Assembly: GCA_963691655.1 (NCBI GenBank) | Contig: OY829326.1 | Span: 58,211,776 to 58,275,775, forward strand | Reading direction: 5' to 3' | Length of the DNA: 64,000 nt | Origin: Toxonevra muliebris | Taxonomy: Eukaryota; Arthropoda; Insecta; Diptera; Pallopteridae | Shown: in pieces, positions 34,080-44,900 of the stretch | Numbering within the stretch: the first letter of the stretch is position 1 | Layout: the number at the start of each line of letters is the position of its first letter | Made by a program: the position numbers and the translations under genes | Notes under the pieces: model-generated | Told to the model about the DNA's origin: nothing | The model's database searches: none | Seen by the model: only the letters and a program-made list of their open reading frames with translations

Positions 34080-34684
34080 TTAATTGAGATAGCGACTTGG
34101 AATTTCAGGATATATTAGTGTATATATCACATTGATACCTCATGGTGCCTAGCTAGGCCCATATATATTTTATATGAAAATGTATGGAATATAATGGAAT
34201 TTTTTTTCTTGGTAATTTTCCATTCTAACTGGGGAAAACAACGAAAATGTTTTCTCTACTGTGACTCTAAACTATGTTCATGGGAAGGCGTTCAGTCGAG
34301 ATGCAAAACACGTTTTTTTTGTATAAAATCCTCCGCACTAGTATGCCAACAATACTCTCAAGAAGTTTGTATTTGTTTTGGTTGCTCGAATGCGAACGAT
34401 TAAATCCATAAAATAAAATAGAATAAAAAATTTACGGATTTACGGATTTTTTTACAGATTTATATTTCTTAATAATTTTCCATGAGCAGTTTTAATCTAA
34501 TTAACTAACTAACACTTGCAAAAGACAAAGAGATAAAGAAAAATCAGAAAATATATGCTAGCATGGAACAAAAATGTGTTTAAATGCATCACTAACAGCG
34601 AGATATTTCCATGCAAATGTTTGGGGTCTGTCTAGGCACCATGAGATACGAATGTGGCAATCCGAAAATATGCCCATTAGAGGG
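34080..34684 (+). mobile_element. piggyBac-like relic, deleted internally
   Basis: The right end reads, on the other strand, CCCTCTAATGGGCATATTTT from 34684, abutting TTAA at 34685-34688. The subterminal TCATGGTGCCTAG near 34138-34152 recurs inverted at 34634-34650, so both ends of the element are represented; the left tip has decayed and I place it only approximately. Between them lies the cysteine-rich tail of a transposase (34194-34403). The element therefore kept its ends and the last part of its gene and lost the rest. Confidence 0.55.
34194..34403 (+). pseudogene. Cysteine-rich C-terminal domain of a piggyBac-type transposase (fragment)
   Basis: The frame has KQRKCFLYCDSKLCSWEG, then RCKTRFFCIKSSALVC and CICFGC: spaced Cys pairs around K/RTRFFC as in the zinc-binding C-terminal domain of piggyBac transposases, which recognises the transposon ends. 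The catalytic DDD core is absent. The TTAA end lies 280 bases downstream in the correct orientation, which supports the call. The ATG at 34194 is incidental. Confidence 0.45.
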
Positions 34685-34688
34685 TTAA

Positions 34689-37562
34689 TTGTTTTTTTAC
34701 TGCAAGGCTAAAAAAATTTAAAAAATATTCATTATCCATAATTTAAACACCCTTTATCTAAATATCACAGAAAAATTGGACATCCGCCTTAGATAGTTGC
34801 CCAGGGAAGATTAAATGCTGTGTGAAAGTGAAGACTTCTTTTTATAAAGCACACTTTGAACTAAATATGTTATTAAATATTTTTTTAAATCGAATTAAAT
34901 CGCTTTTAAAATTTAAAAAAAAATTGCATTTCGTTTTCTTTTGTAAATTACCAATTCCAAAGCAACGAAAAAAAAAACATAAAAGCACAAATAAAACAGC
35001 AGCACCACAAAACAAATGCAATATTGAAAACGTACTCGTACCATAGCTATTTATTACATTAAAAGATACACGCATACCAAATATAAACACACACACACAT
35101 ACATACACATGTAAATAAAATCAAACAAATAAACCAGCAACAGAAGCAAACAAAATACTCAATCGCTCTTTCTCTCTGTTTCTCATTGTCTTAAGTTAAC
35201 GTAAACGGAAATCACTTGGGCACGTAAACGTTTCAATAGATTTATATGTATGTATATGTTTGCGTGTATGTATGTGTATGTGTGTAAGTGTGTGCTTAGA
35301 GTAGAAATACAAACAAACATTTCGTTTCGTATATTTACACGTGTATATGTAAGTGTTTGCAAATGTATGTGGATGTGTTTGTATTTTAGTAAATTAATTA
35401 CTTCATTTAAGTAAAAGGGCAATGCATTCTACATTCAACATTTTGTACGTACATGCATACAATTCAAGGATAAATGCTAAATGCAATACATAAAATTGGA
35501 TATGTTGTTGGTAATGCTGTTTTTATTGTAAAAAAAAAAAAATCGACAAACACTCAAGCAAACAACAAAATCCTTTACAAATACAAAAACACAAAACGCA
35601 TTTTGTGAAAATTGGTAAAATTCTTTTGTTTACTTTTTAACGAAGTGTAGTAAAATTTTGGGTAAAAGCAGTTGTTGTTGTTGTTTGTGCTGCTGTTGGT
35701 ATTGTTTTTGTTTCTGCTACTGTTGCTTCTGCTTTTGCCTTCTGGTGTTGTTATTTAGTATTTGGCTGCATTTGTATGCACAAAAAAAAAAAAAATTGAA
35801 GAAGAATTACGAAGAAGACGCAAGAGATTTCCATTGTTCTTTCGATTCGCTTTATTATTATTATTTTTGTTCTTGTTGTTGCTTTTATTTGTTGCTGCTT
35901 CTGTTTTGTGTTGTCGTTGTTGTTGCACAGGTTAGTTCATTGAATATTTTTAGCGATTTATTTTAATTTCAAACGAAGAAACGTTTGCTAAATGTTCTAC
36001 AAAAAAGCAACTTTCTAGATTTCGTTGAAGTTGTTGTTGTAATTGTAATTCTATTTGATATTACAGCATTTGTTTTGGAACATTGCATATATACGTTTTG
36101 TTTTTGTCGTTGTTGTTGTTTGCTTTTCTGTGAAAATTGAATTGTAATGAAATTCCGTTTTGAATTTTCGAAATTAATTTTCAAGTGTATGCTTTTAGGC
36201 GAATGGCATTTATCCTTCTCCATAGTAAATGAGAGAGAAAGAGAGATTTTGTTTAAAAAAAAGAGGAGGTGAATAGGAATATTGGTGGAAGATAGACTAG
36301 TTAACAGACAACAGGAAAGGTCAATAGTAGAGATACTCGTTTGTATGTATGCAGTAGAAGCTGTAACTTGTATGTAGCTTATTTTCTTGAATTATACGCT
36401 TTTGGTCAAAGCGTTTGCTGTTTTACTTTTCTTTTTTTTTAAATATATATTTTATTTTCAAATGCAATGAGCAAGATATGGAAGAAGGAGGGTAAAGCAT
36501 TTCTGCAATTAACACGTAATTGCTTTGAAGTTTATTTTCTTGTTTTATTTATTGCTGTTGCCATTTGCTTTTTCTATTTTATTTTAATTTTTTGTATTAA
36601 TGTTTCTTTCGTTTTGTATTTATTTGATAAGCATGAAACAAAAGCTGCTACTCTAAAGATAATTTCATTTGAAATTTAAAACAAAACACTTTTGAGATTT
36701 ATTTTTATTTTATTTCTATTTATTTTATATTATTTTTTTCTTCTACTGCAACTAAGTACAAAAAATTACATTTTATTGCTACATTTTAGATTCGATTTAA
36801 AATAATGAAAAACAAAATAACAAATAGAACAGCAATTTCAGAGATTAACATTATTGTGTGTATGTAGTCAAAGTGAAGCACTACCTACTAGAAGTAAATA
36901 TGCATCTAATAATATTAATATTTTTATTACGTTCGAATATGAAAAGGAATGGAAGATTTGAGTTTTATTTCAGAGTGATTATAAATAAAATGAAATTCCA
37001 AGTATTCCAAAATACTCCTTTCTCCAACCCCTTGCCTGATGATGATGAATTTTGCATACATAAAAAGTGACCCTATGGCAGTTTTAGTTATTTTAACTAT
37101 TTTTAAAGTTTGCCTTTCCAGCCAAACTGTATAAGATTTGCATTTATGTGATAGTTAAGTTCCCATATCGTTTTCGTATACATCGTGAACAAATCCATCG
37201 AAGCCCATGATTTTCAGTATAATTAATGAACGCGTAAAATCTGAAGTTACTCTGTGTAATGCCGATCTCAAAAATCAATTCAAATATACCCTTTCGTACT
37301 TTGAACTACATTTCCATGTCGGAAATGCCCCCAAACCGAATCAAGTTTCGCAAAGACCCTTTTGAAGCACTTGATTTAAGAATAATTTGGATAAATTTTC
37401 AGACCATTATCTGTAATTTTTAATGAGAAATGGTGTATTGTGAAAACTCAAAAAAAATTGTTTACCACCCTAGTTGAGTTATGGTATATCATATTGTTCA
37501 TTCTTGTTACAATTTTTTATCAAAACAGACATTTTACGTCTCTAAAGGCCTGAAATTTCATG
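34689..37562. other. Non-coding, microsatellite-rich
   Basis: Contains CA/ACAT and TATG runs (35088-35110, 35240-35300), CTG/TTG-type triplets at 35668-35740 and 35870-35930, and poly-A near 35529 and 35780. The open frames here are Cys/Leu or Thr homopolymer from these triplets. No gene recognised. Confidence 0.55.
35890..35936 (+). promoter_or_regulatory. Candidate recursive splice site, + strand (weak)
   Basis: TTGTCGTTGTTGTTGCACAG|GTTAGT at 35930/35931: a T-rich tract and CAG followed at once by a donor-like GT. The tract is a TTG triplet run and the donor is off consensus, so this is weak. Confidence 0.18.
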
Positions 37563-37824
37563 GGTCACCGGTGACCATGTGGCTTTCAACAGAATTTTCA
37601 TACAAAACTTTTTCTGTAAATTTGAATTAGATATTTTTTTAAAGCTAGACAAAGTAACCTAGTATTAATTGTTCACTTATCCCTTTCTTGACCGTAAGGA
37701 GTTTCATTGCCTTCGAAGAACCGATAGAGAAAATCCGTGTACAGATTCGCATTCTTCAACCCCCATTTCAATGAAAAAAGTTCTTAAAAAGTTGTCATTG
37801 AAAATCTCAAGGTCACCGGTGACC
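37563..37824. repeat. Two copies of a perfect 14-bp palindrome
   Basis: GGTCACCGGTGACC occurs at 37563-37576 and 37811-37824. With one more base each side the two copies are inverted relative to each other (ATGGGTCACC..GACCAT and AAGGTCACC..GACCCATAG). The spacing of AGGTCA-type half sites around CCGG also fits an inverted nuclear-receptor-like element; alternatively these are subterminal motifs of a MITE. Confidence 0.7.
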
Positions 37825-40800
37825 CATAGTAAAACTTGTGTTTTTATTTGTCATAGGTGTTTTTTATTGGACTCATTGCTCTCATGATATGATAGGCAGT
37901 ACTTTTTCTCTTAAGTTGAATTCAAAATTACGATTGTGAGCTGAGGGATTGGTGGATAAGTTTAATAATTTTAACTTTGGTGTCTACAGTGTGGGGGGTT
38001 TCTCATTAAAACTATCCTTTGGTCCACCAAATAGAAAGCTTTTGAAAACATTTATTTCACAAATCACCAAAAGTACAGGTACAAGGCATAGGTTTGTCTC
38101 AAACATATAAATTGTTGGACTAAAAAATCAAAAACTTGTTTACGGAATGTTTAAATCTTTGACCCGCTAGAATAAGAAAAAATAAATTTCTACAACATAT
38201 TAGGATTATATAGTAGAAACATAAAAGTTTTTTATAAAACAAAATAAAGTTATTATTATCTTTTACAGGAAAGTATTTTAGTGTATCATTCTGTATTACT
38301 AAGCAAAAATAATTGTAAATAAAATTATATCAAGTTAAATTAAATTTTCAACAATTTTAATTGTATTTCTAAGCAAAGATACGCGTTTTTGTAATGAAAA
38401 TCTACACCTTCCAATTAACTACAAATTGGTATAAAAATCTACGAGTATATAAACTTAAAAGAAATTTCTTATTATACATAGCTTTGAAGAAAATTGATGC
38501 AAATATTATACAAGTAAACTTAAAAGAAGAATAGAAGAAAAAGAAGAAGAAAAAGAAGCACCAATTCAAATGTCATTTCAAAATCAAAAAAAAAAAAAAA
38601 AGACTCGCACTTTTGTCAATGTCGTAATTGTGTAATTAAAAGTTGAAAGATATTTACGACACCAAGGATACACCAAAAAATATACGAACAACAACAAAAA
38701 TTCACATTGTAAATAAAAACGAAACGAAGCACCTACAAATTAATACTAAAAATATATATACACACAAACAAAATTGCGTCGTCATTTCAATTTAAATGTT
38801 ACTGGTTGCTGTTGATGCTGCTGCTGTCATTAAAATGAAAAGTTTGTTTGTTTGATTCGTTGTGGTTTACACACACACACACACACGCACTTACAAACTG
38901 ATATTGAAATTTACTACAACTACAATTTCCTCGTTTTGTTGATAATAAAATTTAAATTGCCATTTAATTTCTTTGGTTTTTGAAATATTTTAGCATTTAG
39001 CATAGCATATTTTTAGGCTTACCCCAACTAAGAGTACACGATTTCTCTCTCTCTCTGTCTCTTTCTCTCTCTTAGAGATAATAATTGTAAAACAATTTCG
39101 CTATTCATTTATACGTACCTGCAATGAGATAAAAGAAAGAAAGGTTTTATTAAACGTTTATGTTATTATTTTTAAAATAGCATATATTTTTAATTATTGC
39201 CGTCGCCGTTGTCTTCACAGTAGATATATAATATCAATAAAAATATATAAAATTCCAATAAAAATGTTTATGCAATTATTCATTGTTGAACTAATTAATA
39301 TTACATGAAGCATAACTTTAGGAGGAGTTCAAGTTTATGTATGAGTATCTATTATGTGAGCTAATGTTTCCTTGGCAATATCTCGTTCACTTGAATGTTT
39401 ATATAGATGAACTTTTTATGTTCGACACATAAAATGCTTCTACAAACTCATAATTGAGAAAGTTTCAAGAAGAATACTCAGAAATTTTCGGTATCATTAA
39501 ATTTCTCTCAAGCACACACAGATTTCACTTTGAAGCAGATAAATATTAAATATTTTAACATTTTGTAAATTTTTTCAAATGTTTGCGACCCCCATATATT
39601 ATTTCAAGTTAAAATTTTTGAAAAAGAATTTTTCTGAAAATTACAATTTTTTTTTAAATTGAAGCTTGTACAAATATTTCATTCTAAATTTAAACAATTT
39701 TTTTTGTATCATTATTTCTACGATAGAAGCAAAAAGAAAATGCCGTTTTTCCAACAGTTCCTGGAACGAGGATCATTGTGTAGGGCATTAATAAATTCGA
39801 GATAAAATACTTTTAACATAAATCCCTCTATTTCTCAGTAATAAATTTTGTTCTTAAAACTACTTCGTGCATACATGTACATGCTTGCCACTTAAATTAA
39901 ATGCTTCAAAAATATTTATTCTCCTAACAAGTTAATATGATATAAGTAGCAGATGAGTATGCGAATTTTCTTGGTTATAGTTATATGCATTTTTATGGAA
40001 GTATGGTAGGTTTTTTTTTTTTTTTTTGAAGCAGCTATAACAGCAGCTCCACACTTCAATGCTTATGCAAGTGTATGAAAAGCAAGTACGAGTAAGTTTT
40101 CAAGTAAAACTCAAAAATCTTGTGTTGGATTACAAACAAGTTTTTTTTTTATCAGTAAAAAAAAATCTAGAGATATCTTGAAACAAGTGACTTTTGATAA
40201 AGAAGAAGATACTTAGTTAAAAAAAAAATTATTTGTTTAACAACCATGTGTGCAAATATGGTAGGTTTCTATACGCACTAGCACGTCCAGAGATGGAGTT
40301 TAAACTTTTCGTTTCTTTAAAATTAATTTTCAATCATAATCAGGGCAAGGAAAAATAATTACGAAAAACTTTTTTTATCTGTAGTAAGCTTTGATTTTAA
40401 AATTTAAAATGTAAACTTTACAGTTTCGGTCAATGTGTTTTGTAAAAAAGAGAAAGACAGAAACACTTCAACAAATTTGAAAATCAAAACAATCAATGCT
40501 AACCTATAGGTAAAAAGTTTTTCGAACAAAAAGACCGCAAAGTATCAAGCTCGCGATTAGAAACTGCAATTTACAATCAATATGAAAATAATATACTTAA
40601 AAGATTTAATTCCACCAGCCAGTATTCACAAAGTCCCATCATGATTCTGTATTCAGCTGTGAATTCACTTAAAACCGTGCATATGAAAACGCAGAAAATA
40701 AAGTGTCTGATGATCAATATACGACTTCAACCCAACGATTATGGAAAGCACCTGCGGTACAATTATTATCGGAAGAAAAAATTCGCATGGGATCTTGCCT

Positions 40801-41389
40801 CCCTGTTATTGATCATTTATTTATTTATAGATAAATTTTTTATGGATTATTCGCGTTTTTTAGCTGGGATAGCAAGATGAGTCCTCTTCAGTTAAAACTT
40901 AAAGCCAAGAAACTATATTTACTCCAAGATTTAGAAAATGTCAGAAGAAAGAAAGAGAAACCATGAAAATATTTCATAAAATTTTAGAAAATAATGTTCA
41001 GGCAATATTTTGCAATGCGGAAATATCTCTTCACATGTACTCATAGATGACGGTGACGCAGTGCAGTGAAAAAAAGATCTTTCCCAAAACTAAAAATTAT
41101 CAACTTTAGATAGAGTATGATATTCTTCGCAATTTGAATTTTTATGATCTCGATCTCATAAAGAACTTCAAAGCGCTAAGAAGTAAGCGCAATTATAAAA
41201 ACATGCAAAAATTACTACTCAGGTTTATTTTTTGAAATTTAAAAATTGTTAGAAATTTTGGGGCCCCACAAATTATTGGCCCACAGCTACAAAATTCTTA
41301 ATCCGGCCGTGCGTCAAGGCAAACTAAGCTTTAAAAGTTTCAAAGCCTGTTCTTGACTGCCGATCTTCACTCAACTTTCTGTCGAGTCA
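37825..41389. other. Non-coding DNA, no gene recognised
   Basis: GA-rich run at 38525-38560, poly-A at 38587-38601, CA run at 38870-38887, CT-rich run at 39042-39076, poly-T at 40012-40027. Near 41255-41320 a GGCCCCAC.. and CTTAATCCGGCCGTGCGTCA stretch resembles a decayed hAT end. The possible minus-strand ratchet site at 39119 is listed separately. Confidence 0.5.
39110..39150 (-). promoter_or_regulatory. Candidate recursive splice (ratchet) site, minus strand
   Basis: On the minus strand CCTTTCTTTCTTTTATCTCA then TTGCAG|GTACGTATA: a strong pyrimidine tract, CAG, and an immediate donor-like GTACGT, with the junction between 39119 and 39118. This is close to the published fly ratchet-site consensus (Y-tract, NCAG|GTAAGT). 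It would imply a minus-strand gene whose long intron covers this point. No other exon evidence on this strand was found. Confidence 0.38.
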
Positions 41390-42000
41390 CTCACAGGTCC
41401 ACCTATATTGGATACCTGAACACGTGGATATTACAGATAACTGCAATGTCGACGAGTTAGCTAAACAGTGCGCTCAGCTTACCGATTTATCATCTTCCTG
41501 CACCATTGGTGTCTCTCTTACGTCTATTAAATAGGCCTTTAAGCAAAACTAGCCAGAGGAAAGAAAAATATTCTGGGTATCGGAGCACACTTGTGATATT
41601 TCCAGGCTAAGGCTAACATGGACCACTATGGACAAAAGACGGACTAGACAGCAACTCAACCTTAGCAGAAACTCCATTAGCATTACGATTTCGGTGCTCA
41701 CGGGATAATGCATAATGGTAAGACATGCTGCCAGACTAGGACTGCCATTCAATGACTTCTGTCGGCTCTGAGGAGGAGCAAGAAACAATCCTCCATTTTA
41801 TGTGCGAATGCCTGTTCCTGGCCAGGAGGAGACTTAGACTCTTGAATTCACCTATATTCATTAATCTGTCCGAACTATCATCCATAAATATTATGGACAT
41901 AGCCACATTAATTATGGAATCCTCATAATTCTCTACTCCGTAAATGGGGTAGACGCTCCATACTGTGGTATCACAATGAGCCTAACACATACTTAAGTGA
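41390..42000 (+). pseudogene. RNase H and C-terminal part of an R1/I-group LINE (decayed)
   Basis: LYWIPEHVDITDNCNVDELA at about 41400-41462 is the end of an RNase H domain (family WVPGH.GI.GNE.ADELA). After a frame change, HAARLGLPFNDFCR near 41725-41765, SEEEQETILHFMCECLFLAR near 41770-41825 (Cys/His motif) and LSSINIMDIATLIMES to 41928 give the C-terminus. The 3' UTR carries TGTGGTATCACAATGAGCC near 41963-41981. Frames are broken by stops and shifts; the endonuclease and RT are absent. The tail is similar to that of the SINE at 31310-31490. Confidence 0.6.
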
Positions 42001-42059
42001 GCTTTCATGCAGAAGGCTGCCACTACAACATAAGCTAAACTTGCAATATTAGAAACTTC

Positions 42060-43290
42060 ACCTGTTGATTTCACACTCCCCTTTCTTTCTCTTTCAGCTC
42101 TATTTTCTTATCTCACATTTGTTTTTTTTCACATTCTTCTACTCTATTTTCTTTCCAATCGCTTTATTCAGACTGACTTTAATCTCACAATTTTTTTTTT
42201 CTCTCTTTTTTAATCTTTTGATTTTTGTGTAAAAATTTTTCAAATTTATTAATTATGAACAGCTGTCTGTGTTTGACAATAGAAGAAGTGGTAGTGATTC
42301 TAAGTTGGGTATAAAATGTTTACTACTTTTGATTTTGATAGCTTCGATTTTTGTCGCTCAATGCCATTCCTCAAAGAGTGGATGTAAAAGTACTGAGCGC
42401 TCACCGGAATCTTACATTTATAAAAACATTCAACTCTTATTTTCATTCACCCTTTTCTTTCTGTTTCGACACTCTTTTTTCTCTCACATCTATTTTTTTT
42501 AAATCTATGTCACCCACCTATCATTCTTCCTTCACCTTTCAATCACTACCTTTCTTCTCTTTTTCCCCTGCCACTTTTTCTACTTAATTAGTTTTTCCGC
42601 ACGCTCATTAATTTCCATTATTTTTTCGCTTCTGTCACATTCACACCTCTTTTTTCGTTCCACCTGTGCTCTATTTTCTCATCCATCTTTTAGACCATTT
42701 TCTATTTTATTCTCTCCTCTTTCTCCCCCTTTCGCTTCACCACTCTCTGCACCCCTCTCTTTGTCTTCTCCCCTCTCCTGGTCTTTCGTGTCATCATTTC
42801 CTCATCTCATTCGCTATCTTTTCTTCTGCTTACAAAATGTCTTCTTCACTTTTCTTTCCGCATATTTCTCACAATCTTTTTATCTTTTCGCCTCTGCCAA
42901 CTACTTCCATTAGCACTATTTTCCCTTATGCTTGCCCCGATTTCTTTCTCCTTTCTCCAACTCTTTCTCATAATTTGTTCAACCCTTTTCTTAAACTCTC
43001 TTTCTTCTTGCAGTTATTTTTCTTTCTCTCTCCCCTAGCTCACTTTCTTGTAACACCCTTTCTCACTCCCCCTTTTATCTTTCCATCCTCTGTCTCTAGC
43101 ATTTCTGTCATTCTACTGTTATCTCTCCCGTCCCGCAACCTCACCTCTTCCTTCTTTCTATGCATTTACGTTTTCTCTCTCTTTCCATATCTCTATCTAA
43201 CCACCTTCTTTCGGTTGCTTCTTCCCTATAAGTGATTCTCTTCTAATCCTTTCCTATATCGCTTCCACCCTCTCTCTCTCATTTTTTCTC
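42060..43290. repeat. 1.2-kb pyrimidine-rich tract
   Basis: The + strand is overwhelmingly C and T (CTTTCTTTCTCTTTCAG-like sequence, CCCTCTCTTTGTCTTCTCCC and so on) from about 42060 to 43290, with only scattered purines. It is probably a very old or degenerate polypyrimidine microsatellite. A 189-codon frame at 42666-43235 runs through it but is Leu/Ser/Phe/Pro low complexity and reflects composition. Confidence 0.7.
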
Positions 43291-43938
43291 CTTGCTAAAA
43301 AAATTGTTGGCAAATTGAAACAATTTTAACCTAAAGGAATTTAAGTATACAAGCAGGAAATTGTACTTAAATACGCATGTAAGATATTAAGGACGACCCA
43401 GTAAAACCACATATTTAATAGCTTTGAGTATATTTCTATTTCTATAATAACAACCAAATTTAATAGTTTCGCTAATAGCTTACATAAGTTTTAGCTTAGT
43501 TTTAGTTGCAACTTGAATGCTTGTTTCCTCCATTTTTAATATACGTACCTAATACGAAAATAATTGCTCATTATTGCAACTAGTTATGTAGTTTTTGTAA
43601 ATGAACACCATCGTTGCATACAAATAGATTGCTTCAAATATCATTGCAACATTATTTTGTCGTGATTGCTGCTGCTGCAGTTGCAACTAGAAGCAAAACT
43701 TCATAAGCGGATTATTGAATGGAATTTAGCAAGCAAATAAATTTTATATGTTTCTCATTATTTGCTTTATCAATTTGCCAAATAAAACGCAAGAGGATCT
43801 TTAGTTATATTTTTACAATTATGTTTGTAAATATTTATTAATTTATTTAGTTATTTATTTATTATTATTTATTGTTATTTATTAGTTATTATAATGTGAA
43901 TAGAATTGGCGAAATTAAACTTTCGTAGCTAGCCTCAG
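43291..43938. other. AT-rich DNA before the RTE element
   Basis: No gene. Ends with CTAGCCTCAG (43929-43938), the target site of the RTE insertion. Confidence 0.5.
43540..43580 (-). promoter_or_regulatory. Candidate recursive splice site, minus strand (second)
   Basis: On the minus strand GCAATTATTTTCGTATTAG|GTACGTATATT, junction between 43549 and 43548. The donor half GTACGTAT is the same as at 39118; the pyrimidine tract is weaker. Confidence 0.25.
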
Positions 43939-44078
43939 GGAGGTTTGGGCGTGGAGGACACAAGGTCAAGTCTGTGACCGGCTCAGGAGAGACCAAATTC
44001 GATCCTTGCGCTTCTCCGTCTCAAGTCGACACACAGCCTCCTCGTGGCGCCCGCTGGATAGAGAGCTGACACCCGTCA

Positions 44079-44900
44079 GTGAGTGAACTAATAAGTGCGG
44101 CGGGTTTCTCCGTGACCTTGAAAAATCGGATTTGGAACCCACCACGTCAAAAAACCATTCCAGTGAAACCTACATCGAAGCCTCGGATATGGAACCACCC
44201 TAATATTGACGACCCCCGCAAACGCCCAAAGGACAATGATTTACGGATATGCACCTGGAATGTCCGAATCCTCTACAGGGAAGGTGCCTCTCTCCAGCTG
44301 GTAGATGTCCCCGAAAGATACCGAGCTGACATCACCGCTATCCAGGAAATGCAATGGACAGGACAGGGTTGCTTTAAAAGAGCATCCTGTGATATCTACT
44401 ACAGCTGTCATGATTCGCGACATGAATTTGGTGTTGTGTTTGCGGTTGGGAAGAGACTGCGCCACCTTGTCTCGAGGTTCACCCCCGTGAACGAGCGCCT
44501 AGCCACTATCCGCATCAAGGCAAAATTCTTCAACATCAGCCTGATTTGTGTCTATGCTCCGACGGATGAGAAGGACGAAGCGACCAAAGATGACTTTTAC
44601 GAGTTCTTCGACAAAACCTATGAGCACTGCCCCCGTCACGATATTAAAATCGTACTAGGCGACCTTAATGCCAAAGTGAGTAGGGAGAGTCTCTTTGGTT
44701 CGACGATCGGAAAATTCAGTCTCCACAACGAAACCACCGACAACGGTATGAGACTGATCGACTTCGCCGCGGCTAAGAACATGACAGTTAGTAGCACTAG
44801 ATTCCATCATCTCGATATCCATAAAGCCACTTGGCTGTCCCCTGATAAAAATAGCCGTAATTAAATTAATCACGTTGTGATCGATGGAAGGCACGCTTGC
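44079..44900 (+). pseudogene. RTE apurinic-like endonuclease domain
   Basis: The endonuclease nicks target DNA for reverse transcription. Visible blocks: LRICTWNVRILY (about 44240), ITAIQEMQWTG with the catalytic Glu, FVVFAVGKRL-type core, ISLICVYAPTDEKDEATKDD, IVLGDLNAKVSRE near 44650-44690 (catalytic D and N) and NGMRLIDFAAAKNMTV. After TWLSPDKNSRN a TAA stops the frame; INHVVIDGRHA continues out of frame and the sequence then jumps to HFLVAAKVRIR, so the SDH catalytic block that should precede it is lost. The domain could not be active. Confidence 0.85.

Noticed and set aside
35658..35966. 102-codon Cys/Leu-rich open frame
   Set aside because: Translation of CTG/TTG triplet microsatellite.
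42666..43235. 189-codon open frame on the + strand
   Set aside because: Leu/Ser/Phe/Pro low complexity created by the pyrimidine tract; no domain, and the frame is open only because C/T-rich DNA lacks stops.
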